Origin: Henriciella pelagia
GTDB taxonomy: Bacteria > Pseudomonadota > Alphaproteobacteria > Caulobacterales > Hyphomonadaceae
Assembly: GCF_002088945.1 (NCBI RefSeq)
Contig: NZ_NCSU01000007.1
Location: 1-64,000 of the forward strand
Reading direction: 5' to 3'
DNA: 64,000 nucleotides
The translations under genes and the position numbers were made by a program. Under the pieces are notes generated by a model. It saw only the letters and a list, made by a program, of their open reading frames with translations. It made no database searches and was not told the origin of the DNA. Of the stretch, positions 45,079 through 53,733 are shown piece after piece (the first letter of the stretch is position 1; the number at the start of each line of letters is the position of its first letter).

Positions 45079-45699
45079 ATGAGCTACAAGAAGCGTGAAA
45101 AGAAATCCGACACGCTCGAAGTGCGTCTTCCGCATTCCAGGAAGGAAGCGTTCAAGACCGCATGCGAGGAACAAGGCGTAACCGCCAGCCACGCCGTGCG
45201 GACATTTGTCGATGCCTACATCAGACGCTCGCGGCGGGTGAAACTCAAGACCATCACCCAGGAGCTCGTCATAACCCTCATCAAGAACCCTCTGAAGACG
45301 ACTGGAGGCCTTGCCGCTGGTGCATCTGCCATCGCCGCCGCTTTCGCCATCTTCGCGCTGCCGAGTACGGCTGAGCCGGTTTACGTGGACCCGATTGAAT
45401 TGCCCAAGCCCGTCTACCCAAGACTGATGGCCGAAAAACGCATCAGCTCAAGATGCGACTCCACGTTTGCCATTTCAGCGAAGGGAACAGTTGAGCCCGG
45501 CATCAAGGTTGTCTGCACCGAGCCAGGCTTTGAAGACAGTACCCGGGATGCCATCCGGACCCTGCGTTTCGAGCCACAAAAAGAAAACGGCGTTGCGGTC
45601 CGCGTTCCGAGCGCGACCTATACACTCTGGTATGAAATCCGTCTCGAGGGCGAGAGCAACGCTGCCATCACCGAAGATATTTTCGGCCCTGACAGATAG
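45079..45699 (+). CDS. Ribbon-helix-helix / transmembrane / TonB C-terminal domain protein
   Basis: A 206-residue protein with an unusual order. Residues about 13-47 look like a ribbon-helix-helix DNA-binding domain (DTLEVRLPHSRKEAFKTACE, then GVTASHAVRTFVDAYI). A basic linker and one membrane helix follow (about 75-94, AGASAIAAAFAIFALP). The C-terminal part (about 105-200) is a TonB-type domain, with PKPVYPRLMAEK at its start, a central cysteine-bearing strand and TLRFEPQKENG. TonB domains usually transduce energy to outer-membrane receptors, but no exbB/exbD is near. The strong GGAGGTGA site supports the start. It is convergent with the NDUFA9-like gene (5-bp gap). Confidence 0.78.
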   Translation: MSYKKREKKSDTLEVRLPHSRKEAFKTACEEQGVTASHAVRTFVDAYIRRSRRVKLKTITQELVITLIKNPLKTTGGLAAGASAIAAAFAIFALPSTAEPVYVDPIELPKPVYPRLMAEKRISSRCDSTFAISAKGTVEPGIKVVCTEPGFEDSTRDAIRTLRFEPQKENGVAVRVPSATYTLWYEIRLEGESNAAITEDIFGPDR

Positions 45700-45704
45700 A
45701 CCGC

Positions 45705-46709
45705 TCAGGCTTCGCCCTTCTGGTGGAACTCGCCATAGGGGCGGTAACGCCAGAGATAGGTCGGGGTGATTGCTTCCACGCTTTCAATGTCTGTGACGCC
45801 GAGATTTCTGAGGGTGAGAGCGTCATCAGCCACGACATTGTCGCTCTTGAGCATATCGACCTGATCACCCGTGATTGGCGGCGGGCCGAAGACTGTGTGC
45901 AGGGGCAGGAACGGGATGCGCCAGATTGCACCAAAGGCGAGCCCCATCGGCTTGGCGAGGAAGAAGGGCAGCGGCAGGGCGTAGCGCTTGCGGTCCGTGA
46001 TCTCGCCGATGAGGCTGTAAATCTCGTTGATGGTGTAGACGCGCGGGCCGCCAAGCTCAAAGGTCTTGCCCTCGACATCGTCTCGGGAGACGGCAGCGGC
46101 GATGGCATCTGCCACGTCGCCGGCATAGACCGGCTGCAGCTTTGTCTTGCCGCCGCCAATGGCAGGCAGGAAGGGCGCAACTGTCGAGACCGGATGCGAC
46201 GCCATGCCGGCAAAGCGGTTGAAGAAGTCATCTTCGGGACCGAACACAATGGATGGGCGAAGCACGACGGCACCCGGAAACGCCTTGCGAACCCCGAGTT
46301 CGGCTTCGGCCTTGGTGCGGGCATAGTCGGACGGCGAATCGACATCGGCACCGATCGCGGAAATCTGGACAAGACGTCTCACGCCGGCATTGGTGGCGGC
46401 CTCTGCAACATTGATGGCGCCGTCGCGCTGGGCGGCCTCAAAGTTCTGCTGGCCCTTTTCATAAAGGATGCCGACAAGGTTCACGACCGCGTCGGCGCCT
46501 TCGACGGCCCGCTCGACCGAAGCACGGTTACGGATATTGGCCTGGACCAGATCGACCCATCCGGGCGGTCCGGCAAGCCTGACATCTCCAGCGAGGTGCG
46601 GACGGCGAACCGCGACGCGGACGCGCCATCCAGCCTCAACGAGCGTGCGGGCGGCGTAGCGACCGATGAAGCCGGAACCGCCGAAAAGAGTTACGAGACC
46701 TTTGGCCAT
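45705..46709 (-). CDS. NDUFA9-like complex I NAD(P)H-binding protein
   Basis: A 334-residue atypical short-chain dehydrogenase. The Rossmann motif GGSGFIGRYAARTL is at the N-terminus, followed by AVVNLVGILYEKGQQNF and VRRLVQISAIGADVDSPSDY. The degenerate YxxxK (DYARTKAEAE) and the late PLHTVFGPPPITGDQV are typical of the NDUFA9 family associated with respiratory complex I in alphaproteobacteria and mitochondria. It probably binds NADPH structurally rather than acting as a dehydrogenase. Neighbourhood with uppP and gltBD is shared with other alphaproteobacteria. Confidence 0.88.
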   Translation of the reverse strand: MAKGLVTLFGGSGFIGRYAARTLVEAGWRVRVAVRRPHLAGDVRLAGPPGWVDLVQANIRNRASVERAVEGADAVVNLVGILYEKGQQNFEAAQRDGAINVAEAATNAGVRRLVQISAIGADVDSPSDYARTKAEAELGVRKAFPGAVVLRPSIVFGPEDDFFNRFAGMASHPVSTVAPFLPAIGGGKTKLQPVYAGDVADAIAAAVSRDDVEGKTFELGGPRVYTINEIYSLIGEITDRKRYALPLPFFLAKPMGLAFGAIWRIPFLPLHTVFGPPPITGDQVDMLKSDNVVADDALTLRNLGVTDIESVEAITPTYLWRYRPYGEFHQKGEA

Positions 46710-46956
46710 GCGCTTGGTGATCCCTCATATTGCAGGTCACTGATTCTGGTTGCGGGTTTCATCACGCTTGCAGCCAATTGTCCATGCGGCGAATGGCGTG
46801 AACCGCACCCCGGCCCCCTGCTCAAGCCAGTTCACCCACAAATTGGTGGGCGTGCCCCAAATAAATTCGCTTTGAATCGCGAATTCTTCGCAGTTTTAAC
46901 CAAATAGCCAGCTTCATGCGGCAAGTTATACTTCACTAATCTCTAAAGGTCTGGCA
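46710..46956. promoter_or_regulatory. Divergent intergenic region before the diguanylate cyclase
   Basis: A 247-bp gap with an inverted repeat AATTCGC-N8-GCGAATT (46864-46885), about 72 bp upstream of the cyclase start, and AT-rich sequence after it. It holds the divergent promoters; the dyad is a candidate operator. Confidence 0.4.
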
Positions 46957-48057
46957 GTGATGACAGCAGCAGCGGCGAAACAACCGATCCCACTCGGCAT
47001 TCCCGGCAGAGGTCCCGAAGAGGTCGAGGAATCCTACCGATTCTCCGAAATGGCCCTCGCCCTCATCGAAGAGCACAATACCCCGCCCTTCCCGGAAACC
47101 TATGCTTTCTGGTATTCCTATGCCTCCCGCACCAGCGATAGCCTGGTCAGCGCGGTCGACAGGATGATCGAGGGGCGCTCAGAAATCAGCCGCTATGAAA
47201 TGGGCGAGATCGCCAAGGCTCACCTGCCGAAGGAAGATGAGCTGACACGCACCAATGAGCGGATCGGCAAGGAATTCAGCGCGCGCATATCTGACGTGGT
47301 GGACCTTGTGCGCAGCGGCGCGAGCGACAGCAATGAATTCCAGAAAGCCCTGGACAGCATCGGCGCCGACCTTCCGGACCAGATCACACAGGAGGGCCTC
47401 AAAAAGGTCCTCGCGCGACTGATCGAGGAAAACCAGCACATGGTGGAACGTAGCCGCGCACTGCATGCCGGACTGGAAAAATCCCAGGAGCAGATCGCAC
47501 AGCTAAGCATCGAACTTGATGATGTGCGCAAGCAGAGCACGCGTGACCCGCTCACCGGCGTTGCCAATCGCCGCTCCTTTGACGCTCATCTTGAGCAATC
47601 CATCGCAGCGGCCCTGAAGACGGGCGAGAGCCTCTGTCTGGTCATGGCGGATATCGACCATTTCAAGAACATCAACGATAATTTCGGCCATCAGGTCGGC
47701 GATGATGTCCTGAAAGTCTTCGCGCACCTGATCCGCAAGAACGTCAAAGGCCGCGACCTGGTGGCCCGATATGGCGGAGAGGAATTTGCGATCATCCTGC
47801 CAAAGACCGAGGCTCACTCCGCCGTAAAGCTTATCGACAGCATTCGTGAACAGATCAGCCAGAAGCGCCTTCTGCTGCGGCAGTCCCGTGAGAAACTGGG
47901 ACAGATCACTGCATCCTTCGGTGTCGCCGCCTATGAGAATGGCATCAGCTCTGCCGAGTTCATCGAGAAGGCCGACGTCCAGCTTTATCGGGCCAAGCGC
48001 ACGGGCCGGAACAAGGTGTGCCTGTCGGAGCGCTCCTGCGAGACTATTTCCGGCTAG
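46957..48057 (+). CDS. GGDEF diguanylate cyclase
   Basis: A 366-residue cytoplasmic cyclase making c-di-GMP. The N-terminal ~185 residues are helical, with a conserved PFPETYAFWYSYAS-type sensor-like segment and a coiled coil (about 160-190). The GGDEF domain (about 195-355) opens with TRDPLTGVANRRSFD and has an intact active site GGEEF (273-277). The inhibitory I-site, normally RxxD five residues before it, reads K264-G-R-D267, so the first arginine is lysine. Start: GTG at 46957 or the adjacent ATG at 46960. Its 3' end overlaps the FliJ-like gene by 14 bp. Confidence 0.93.
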   Translation: MMTAAAAKQPIPLGIPGRGPEEVEESYRFSEMALALIEEHNTPPFPETYAFWYSYASRTSDSLVSAVDRMIEGRSEISRYEMGEIAKAHLPKEDELTRTNERIGKEFSARISDVVDLVRSGASDSNEFQKALDSIGADLPDQITQEGLKKVLARLIEENQHMVERSRALHAGLEKSQEQIAQLSIELDDVRKQSTRDPLTGVANRRSFDAHLEQSIAAALKTGESLCLVMADIDHFKNINDNFGHQVGDDVLKVFAHLIRKNVKGRDLVARYGGEEFAIILPKTEAHSAVKLIDSIREQISQKRLLLRQSREKLGQITASFGVAAYENGISSAEFIEKADVQLYRAKRTGRNKVCLSERSCETISG

Positions 48058-48397
48058 ACACAATGTCTTTCAGGCTCTGCTCTGATCCGAAAGCGCGCTT
48101 GAGGTGTTTCCTGCGGATTGCAAGCGTTTCCTCGCATAGCGCCACGACGGATTTCTGCGCCTCGATCTGGCCGAGCAGACGGGTCGAGTTCCCAAACCGG
48201 TCTGACAGGCTGAGCGCGGCATAGTCCTGCTCGCAGTCGGGTGCAGCCGAGCGCAATTCTGCTTGCAGCGCCGCGAGCTTCGCCTTTTCCTCATCCAGGC
48301 TGATCCTTGCCTGCCCCAGGGCCTGCTCGGCATTCTGACGCCGCAGGGCAACAAGCCGCGTCAGGGTATGGGCGGTCCTCGGCTTCATGGCTGCCAT
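48044..48397 (-). CDS. FliJ-like coiled-coil protein downstream of flhB
   Basis: A 117-residue helical, charged protein (MAAMKPRTAHTLTRLVALRR, RISLDEEKAKLAALQAELR, then QIEAQKSVVALCEETLAIRRK), with length and coiled-coil character like FliJ, the export chaperone that escorts FliI/FliH. Direct similarity is weak, so the name is tentative. It begins at the ATG overlapping the flhB stop (TGATG), indicating coupling, and it is the last gene of the flgB-to-flhB operon. It overlaps the convergent cyclase gene. Confidence 0.65.
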   Translation of the reverse strand: MAAMKPRTAHTLTRLVALRRQNAEQALGQARISLDEEKAKLAALQAELRSAAPDCEQDYAALSLSDRFGNSTRLLGQIEAQKSVVALCEETLAIRRKHLKRAFGSEQSLKDIVSSRK

Positions 48398-49470
48398 CAC
48401 ATGTGATCCTTCAGCCGGTCGACGAAGCTGATGGCCGCAGCGACAGCGGCGAAGTGTTCGGGGTGGATCTCTTCATCAATGTCGACCAGACGGTAGATGG
48501 AGCGCGCCGAAGGTGGGTCGCGGTAGATCGGCACATCATTCGCCATGGCGACTTCGCGGATGCGGGCCGCGAGATGGTCGACGCCTTTCGCAACACAGAC
48601 GGGGGCCTTGCTGGAGTCAGGGTCCCATTTGAGCGCCACGGCATAGTGTTCGGGGTTGACCATGATAACCGTCGCTTCCTTCACGTTCTGCATCATCTGG
48701 CCCTTGGTGATCTTGGAGGCCTTTTCGCGGCGCGACTGCTTCATGTGCGGGTCGCCTTCGGACTGTTTCATCTCCTTCTTCACCTCTTCCCGCGTCATTT
48801 TCAGCTGGTTGGCGTGCATCTGACGCTGGATGGGAAGGTCGATGGCCGCCAGCACGAACTGGAAGGCGCTTACGATCAGGATGAGCAGCATGACCTGGGA
48901 GAAGGTATACTGGAAGAATTGCGACAGCTGGACCGCGCTGCTGGCGTAATAGTGCTCAACAAAGAAGAACAGGAAGACAGCGGCGAGGAAGCCGACAAAC
49001 ATCATCTTCGCTGTATCCTTGGCAAAGTCGAGAAGCCCTTTGGGACCGTATTTCTTTTTCAGGTTTTCAGCCGGGTTCAGCTTCTTCACGTCCGGCTTGA
49101 TCTTCTTGGTGGAGAAGGCAATCGAACCCTGCAGGATCAGCGCACCGATCACGATGACAAAGAGGACAAGGAAGATGGGCAGCGTCCAGACGAGGACATT
49201 GGCGAGCCAGCCCCAGGATGCGCTGCCGCCGCCTTCAAAAATGTCGTTGGCGTAGCTGTCGGCGTGGTAGAACAGGGCCTGGAACTCGTTGAAGATACCA
49301 CCGCCAAGAATCATCCCGAACAGGCCGGCCGAAATCACCATGCCCGCCATCAGGGCGAAGGAGTTGGCCTCCTTTGACTGGGCGACATTGCCTTCGCGGC
49401 GCGCCTCTCGCTTTCGCTGCTCGGTGGCCTCGAATTCCTTTTCACCGCCACCATTCTGGTCTTCAGCCAC
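48397..49470 (-). CDS. flhB: Flagellar export switch protein FlhB
   Basis: A 357-residue type III export gate component. It has an N-terminal cytoplasmic basic stretch, four membrane helices (about 40-215), and a C-terminal autocleavage domain. The canonical NPTH cleavage site reads N272-P273-E274-H275 (MVNPEHYAVALKWD), keeping the cleaving asparagine and proline but replacing threonine by glutamate. FlhB switches export from rod/hook to filament substrates. It follows fliR by 18 bp and overlaps the downstream fliJ-like gene. Confidence 0.95.
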   Translation of the reverse strand: MAEDQNGGGEKEFEATEQRKREARREGNVAQSKEANSFALMAGMVISAGLFGMILGGGIFNEFQALFYHADSYANDIFEGGGSASWGWLANVLVWTLPIFLVLFVIVIGALILQGSIAFSTKKIKPDVKKLNPAENLKKKYGPKGLLDFAKDTAKMMFVGFLAAVFLFFFVEHYYASSAVQLSQFFQYTFSQVMLLILIVSAFQFVLAAIDLPIQRQMHANQLKMTREEVKKEMKQSEGDPHMKQSRREKASKITKGQMMQNVKEATVIMVNPEHYAVALKWDPDSSKAPVCVAKGVDHLAARIREVAMANDVPIYRDPPSARSIYRLVDIDEEIHPEHFAAVAAAISFVDRLKDHM

Positions 49471-49488
49471 GCCGTCCCGTCCTTCCCG

Positions 49489-50244
49489 CTAGAGCCAGCC
49501 GATCAGGGATGGGATCCGGTCCATCCAGACCATGAGGATTGTGGAGACAGAGACGGCAAGAAGCAACATGCCCGCGCCGACAATGAAAGGCGCGCCAACA
49601 AAAGCCACCATCAGGGATGGCAGCGCGCGGTTAATGAAGCCGAGGCAGATATTGTAGAGAAGGTTCACTGCCACGAAGGGCCAGGCAAGAAGCACACCAA
49701 AGGCAAAACCGCCAAAAGCACTGCGGGCGAGGAACATCGGGTCGATGCCCGAAATCATGCCGACTGGTATCTCGCTGTAGAGCTGGGTGAAGCGCACAAA
49801 GACGCTGACATGGTAGTCCATGGTGAGAAGCAGCGCGGCACCGGCCATCGCCATGATGTTCGCCGTGATCGCCTGGGCCTCGGTTTCGAGTGCGATCCCC
49901 AGCATCTGCGAGAAGCCGACGACCTGCGCGATCAGAGTGCCGGTAATGGACAGGATCCAGATCGACAGGCGCAGAAGCACGCCAAGAAAGAGGCCGACCG
50001 TCGCTTCCACCCCAAGAATTAGGAAGAAGCCCGGCAGGCTGTCCATGACAGGCGGCGTGATGACATTGGCCGCTGCCAGCGCCGTGGCGAAAGCGATGAG
50101 AAGGCCGATCCGCGCGCGAACCGGTACGGTCTGTTCGCCAATGCCCGGCATCAGGAACACGACAAAGGACAGCCGCGCCATGATGATCATGATGAGCGCG
50201 ATCCAGCCTGACAGCTCCGCAGTCAGGAGCATGGACTGGGTCAT
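49489..50244 (-). CDS. fliR: Flagellar export protein FliR
   Basis: A 251-residue polytopic membrane protein of the export gate, with about six hydrophobic segments. The FliR pattern includes LMPGIGEQTVPVRARIGLLI and VVGFSQMLGIALETEAQAI. Start ATG at 50244 overlaps the flhA stop (ATGA), showing coupling. Confidence 0.93.
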   Translation of the reverse strand: MTQSMLLTAELSGWIALIMIIMARLSFVVFLMPGIGEQTVPVRARIGLLIAFATALAAANVITPPVMDSLPGFFLILGVEATVGLFLGVLLRLSIWILSITGTLIAQVVGFSQMLGIALETEAQAITANIMAMAGAALLLTMDYHVSVFVRFTQLYSEIPVGMISGIDPMFLARSAFGGFAFGVLLAWPFVAVNLLYNICLGFINRALPSLMVAFVGAPFIVGAGMLLLAVSVSTILMVWMDRIPSLIGWL

Positions 50245-52322
50245 CAGACGACGCCGACGATGTACGGCTTGCTTCGGGAGCCGATTTCCTCATAGGCGAG
50301 GACGGAGTTGCGGATGCCCTTGCTGGAGAGAACGGTCTGCAGAAAGCGGCGCCGGCGCGACGATGTGGCGATGGCGGCGGTCACGCCCTTCTGGGCGAAC
50401 TCGTTGAGCTTGGCCTGGACGGAGTTTGTGAGATCTCCGAAAAGCTCCGGTGGCAGGGCGACATCGGACCCGCCATCTTCGCGGTTGATTTCATGCGCGC
50501 TGAATTTCTCTTCCCAGCCGGGTGAAATCTGCAGGAGCGGCAGACGCCCCTCATGATCCTGAAGCCTGTCGACGATCTGGAAGCCGAGCCGCTGGCGCAC
50601 CAGTTCGACAATTCGCGACGGATTCGAGGACTGGGCCTTTGCTTCTCCAATCGTCTCGATGATGAGGAAGAGGTTGCGGATAGAGACCCGCTCTTCCAGC
50701 AGCAGGCGAAGGACGGCGAGAAGCTGTTCCGGCGTGACCTTGCCGGGAATGTATTCGTCCAGGAAGCGCTTGTTGGCGGCAGCGCGTTCGCCGTCGCTGA
50801 TGCGGGTGAGAGCGTCCAGCGTGTCCATCATGACAAGGCGGGTGAAGACGAGCGAGAAGTTAGACTGGATGACTTCCAGCATGTGCGTCGCAAGCACTTC
50901 GGTGGCCTCGATTGCTGGAACACCGGCTGCGGCAAGTTCCTGCTTGTTCGTGGTGGGCAGCCAGCGAGCCGATGCCTTGTAGACCGGCTCTTTCACGCGC
51001 TCACCATTGAGGTGCGGCAGCTGCTTGTCTTCCATCAGCGCGAGGACCGAGCCCGGACGGAGCGTTCCGCCATCCACTTTCACGCCCTGGATGCGGATGC
51101 GATAGGCGTTCCTGGCCAGCGTCGGATTGTCCGTCATGCGGATCGACGGCAGGACGAAGCCATATTCCTCGGCGATGTAACGTCGGATCTTGTCGATGCG
51201 GCTCTCAAACCCGTCCGAGCCCTGAAGGACGAGGGCGACGAGATCTGGCGAGACTTCGAGGTGGATTTCGTCGGAATGGATGGAATCGCCGATAACGGCA
51301 GGCTCGGGAGCCTCGAAGGCATTGGCTTCGGCTTCTGCGGCCTCCTTTTCCTTCTCTGCCTGGCGGATGAAATAGGCGGCAGCGCCGAAGCCGGCTGCGC
51401 CCATCATGAACGGTATGAAGGGCAGGCCCGGGAAAAGCGCGAAAGTGGCGAGGATACCGGCAACAATGGCAAGGGCGGACGGGTTGGCACCAAGCTGCTT
51501 CAGCAGGGTGACGTCGATGGCGCCATCTTCCTTGCCCTTGGCGAGGAGGAGCGCGGCAGACACCGAAACAATGACAGCCGGGATCTGCGAGACAAGGCCG
51601 TCGCCGACCGTCAGGATGGAATAGTTGGCGAGCGCATCGGTAATACTGAGACCGTGCACGGCGATGCCGAAACCGATACCGGCAATCAGGTTCAGGGCCG
51701 TGATGAGAAGGCCGGCAATGGCGTCGCCCTTCACGAATTTGGACGCACCATCGAGGGAGCCGAGAAAGGAGGCTTCTTCCTGTTCCTGCTGGCGGCGTTT
51801 CTTGGCTTCTTCATGGCTGATTGCGCCGACCGCGAGATCGCTATCGATGGCGAGCTGCTTGCCGGGCATGGCGTCGAGGGCGAAGCGTGCGCCGACTTCC
51901 GCCATGCGACCCGCCCCCTTGGTAATGACCATGAAGTTCACGATCACAAGGACCGCGAAGACGACGAGGCCAACAAACAGGTTGCCGCCCATGATGAACA
52001 TGGCGAAGCCTTCAATCACCCCTCCGGCGGCATCCGTGCCTGTATGGCCTTCGGAAATGATCAGCTTGGTCGAGGAGACGTTGAGCGCGAGCCGCAGGAT
52101 CAGCGAAGCGAGCAGCACGCTGGGAAAGGACGAGAAATCGAGCGGCTTCTCGATGAAGATCGACGTCGTGAAAATCAGGATCGCGAAAGCGAAGCTGAGC
52201 GTCAGGCCGATATCCATCACCCAGGCCGGAACCGGCAGGACCATGACCAGGATGACCAGCATCAGACCGATCGCGAGCAGCGTTGTCGGCTTGGCAAGGT
52301 TCAGGAGGCTGGAAGTCGGCAT
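50244..52322 (-). CDS. flhA: Flagellar export protein FlhA
   Basis: A 692-residue FlhA. Eight membrane helices lie in the first ~325 residues, including the conserved FHIPEP-type region: FALDAMPGKQLAIDSDL and ARFALDAMPG. A linker and a large cytoplasmic nonameric ring domain follow (about 360-690), with DALTRISDGERAANKRFLDE-type sequence. FlhA docks export chaperones. It is in the order flgB-flgC-fliE-fliQ-flhA-fliR-flhB, with 7 bp to fliQ. Confidence 0.96.
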   Translation of the reverse strand: MPTSSLLNLAKPTTLLAIGLMLVILVMVLPVPAWVMDIGLTLSFAFAILIFTTSIFIEKPLDFSSFPSVLLASLILRLALNVSSTKLIISEGHTGTDAAGGVIEGFAMFIMGGNLFVGLVVFAVLVIVNFMVITKGAGRMAEVGARFALDAMPGKQLAIDSDLAVGAISHEEAKKRRQQEQEEASFLGSLDGASKFVKGDAIAGLLITALNLIAGIGFGIAVHGLSITDALANYSILTVGDGLVSQIPAVIVSVSAALLLAKGKEDGAIDVTLLKQLGANPSALAIVAGILATFALFPGLPFIPFMMGAAGFGAAAYFIRQAEKEKEAAEAEANAFEAPEPAVIGDSIHSDEIHLEVSPDLVALVLQGSDGFESRIDKIRRYIAEEYGFVLPSIRMTDNPTLARNAYRIRIQGVKVDGGTLRPGSVLALMEDKQLPHLNGERVKEPVYKASARWLPTTNKQELAAAGVPAIEATEVLATHMLEVIQSNFSLVFTRLVMMDTLDALTRISDGERAAANKRFLDEYIPGKVTPEQLLAVLRLLLEERVSIRNLFLIIETIGEAKAQSSNPSRIVELVRQRLGFQIVDRLQDHEGRLPLLQISPGWEEKFSAHEINREDGGSDVALPPELFGDLTNSVQAKLNEFAQKGVTAAIATSSRRRRFLQTVLSSKGIRNSVLAYEEIGSRSKPYIVGVV

Positions 52323-52329
52323 TCTGCGT

Positions 52330-52593
52330 CTATCCGGAAATCAGCGGGATCACTGAATTGTTGAAGAAGTTGAGCGCGACATTGGTCATGTAGCCGAGCG
52401 TCAGGAAGAAGACGATGACGACCGCCATGATCTTCGGAACGAAGGTCAGAGTCAGTTCCTGGATCGAGGTCAGGGCCTGCAGGAGGCCGATGACAAAACC
52501 GATGACCAGCGTGACGCCGAGGATCGGCAGGCTCATCAGGACGGCTGTCCAGAAGGCCCCTCGCAGGATTTCGAAGATCGCAAGCTCGGTCAT
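52330..52593 (-). CDS. fliQ: Flagellar export protein FliQ
   Basis: An 87-residue protein with two membrane helices, the typical FliQ size. It contains VLMSLPILGVTLVIGFVIGL and LQALTSIQELTLTFVPKIMA. FliQ subunits build the export gate with FliP and FliR; fliP is not in the window. Confidence 0.93.
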   Translation of the reverse strand: MTELAIFEILRGAFWTAVLMSLPILGVTLVIGFVIGLLQALTSIQELTLTFVPKIMAVVIVFFLTLGYMTNVALNFFNNSVIPLISG

Positions 52594-52605
52594 CTCGCGA
52601 AAGCC

Positions 52606-52902
52606 CTAGACAGGCATCCGCAGGAGTTCCTGATAGGCCTCGACCACCTTGTCGCGGATCGTGACGGCTGCATCGAGGGCAAGCTCTGCATTGGCGAGCG
52701 CCTGCACCATGGCGTGCGGGTCCGCGCCGCTGACGGCGGTCTGGATGGCGGTCTGTTCGGCTTGCTGCAGCGTCTGCTTGAACGCCGAGAAGCCTTCGGA
52801 GACGGCACCGCCGGTCTCTTCTGGCTTGGCGGCGGGCTTGGCCTGATCGGCCGGCTTGACGGTGTTAAGGGCCGAATAGGCCGCGAAATTCACATTGGTC
52901 AT
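52606..52902 (-). CDS. fliE: Flagellar hook-basal body protein FliE
   Basis: A 98-residue small protein with FliE-type C-terminus (ANAELALDAAVTIRDKVVEA, then YQELLRMPV). It links the MS ring to the rod. The N-terminal third is Ala/Pro/Lys-rich and variable. Gap to fliQ is 12 bp. Confidence 0.93.
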   Translation of the reverse strand: MTNVNFAAYSALNTVKPADQAKPAAKPEETGGAVSEGFSAFKQTLQQAEQTAIQTAVSGADPHAMVQALANAELALDAAVTIRDKVVEAYQELLRMPV

Positions 52903-52911
52903 TCAGACCCC

Positions 52912-53286
52912 CTATCGCCGAAGAATGTCGAGCAGGGATTTGTACATGGTACGTGCCTGCTGGAATGAGTTGAGGTTTGCCTCATAGGTGCGGTTGGCTT
53001 CGCGCATGTCAGCCATCTCGGTGACGAGCGAGACATTGGACATCGTCACATAGCCTTCGCCGTCGGCCATTGGGTGCGACGGGTTGAATTCGCGCTGGCC
53101 TTCGGTCTGGTCGATCTGGATGCGCATGGCCTTGAAGGCTTCGGCATTACCATCCACGACAAGCATCTTGCGGCGGTAGCCGGGTGTGTCGACGTTTGAG
53201 ATGTTCTGCGAGGTGATGTCGATGCGTTCCGACTGGACGCGCATGCCCTGCATCGCCTGCGCCATCGTATCCTTAATCGAATTCAT
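52912..53286 (-). CDS. flgC: Flagellar proximal rod protein FlgC
   Basis: A 124-residue rod protein, slightly shorter than the usual ~134-138. The conserved rod N-terminal pattern is ERIDITSQNISNVDTPGYRR and the C-terminal helix is NSFQQARTMYKSLLDILR. It is exported and polymerises into the proximal rod. It follows flgB by 15 bp. Confidence 0.94.
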   Translation of the reverse strand: MNSIKDTMAQAMQGMRVQSERIDITSQNISNVDTPGYRRKMLVVDGNAEAFKAMRIQIDQTEGQREFNPSHPMADGEGYVTMSNVSLVTEMADMREANRTYEANLNSFQQARTMYKSLLDILRR

Positions 53287-53301
53287 TGAGCTTCACCCTT
53301 T

Positions 53302-53649
53302 CTATTTCTTCCCGATCGCCGTGCGCAGCAGATCGAGAGACTTGGTGTAGACCGTGAGTGCCATCTCATGCTGGCTCATCGCTTCGGCAGAGCGGTAAAG
53401 CTCCTGCTCGATGCTGACCGTGTTGCCATTCGGAGAGGCCGGCGTATCGGCGCGGCGGATCTTGAATTCCTCACTGCCTGCAGGATTTGCGGCCATCCGC
53501 GCCATGTAATCCTGGAAGGATTCAAGCTCGCTCGCCTTGAACCCTGGATCATCGGAATGGGCGAGGTTCCTGGCCGCCACGCTCTGATTGTCCGCAGCAT
53601 GGCGAGCCATTGCGCTGTAGATTTTGAAGACATCCAGATTCGAGAACAT
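53302..53649 (-). CDS. flgB: Flagellar proximal rod protein FlgB
   Basis: A 115-residue rod protein starting at 53649 (MFSNLDVFKIYSAMARHAAD); the frame upstream to 53775 lacks similarity and lies in the intergenic region. It has the motif VAARNLAHSDDPGFKASELE, a rod-type N-terminal signature, and a C-terminal polymerisation helix ending DLLRTAIGKK. First gene of the export/rod operon, divergent from fliI. Confidence 0.92.
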   Translation of the reverse strand: MFSNLDVFKIYSAMARHAADNQSVAARNLAHSDDPGFKASELESFQDYMARMAANPAGSEEFKIRRADTPASPNGNTVSIEQELYRSAEAMSQHEMALTVYTKSLDLLRTAIGKK

Positions 53650-53696
53650 GACGCGTCCGCCTTGGTTAACTCTTTGGCAAAACTGGACCTGTACGT

Positions 53697-53711
53697 TGAA
53701 TAAAAGGTTAA
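53697..53711. promoter_or_regulatory. CtrA-like half-site pair between flgB and fliI
   Basis: TGAA-N7-TTAA matches the CtrA consensus TTAA-N7-TTAA with one mismatch, in the 84-bp divergent flgB/fliI gap. CtrA control of early flagellar genes is known from Caulobacter; a match this weak may be chance. Confidence 0.35.
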
Positions 53712-53733
53712 TGGATTCGCGGGTTCTGTTTAC

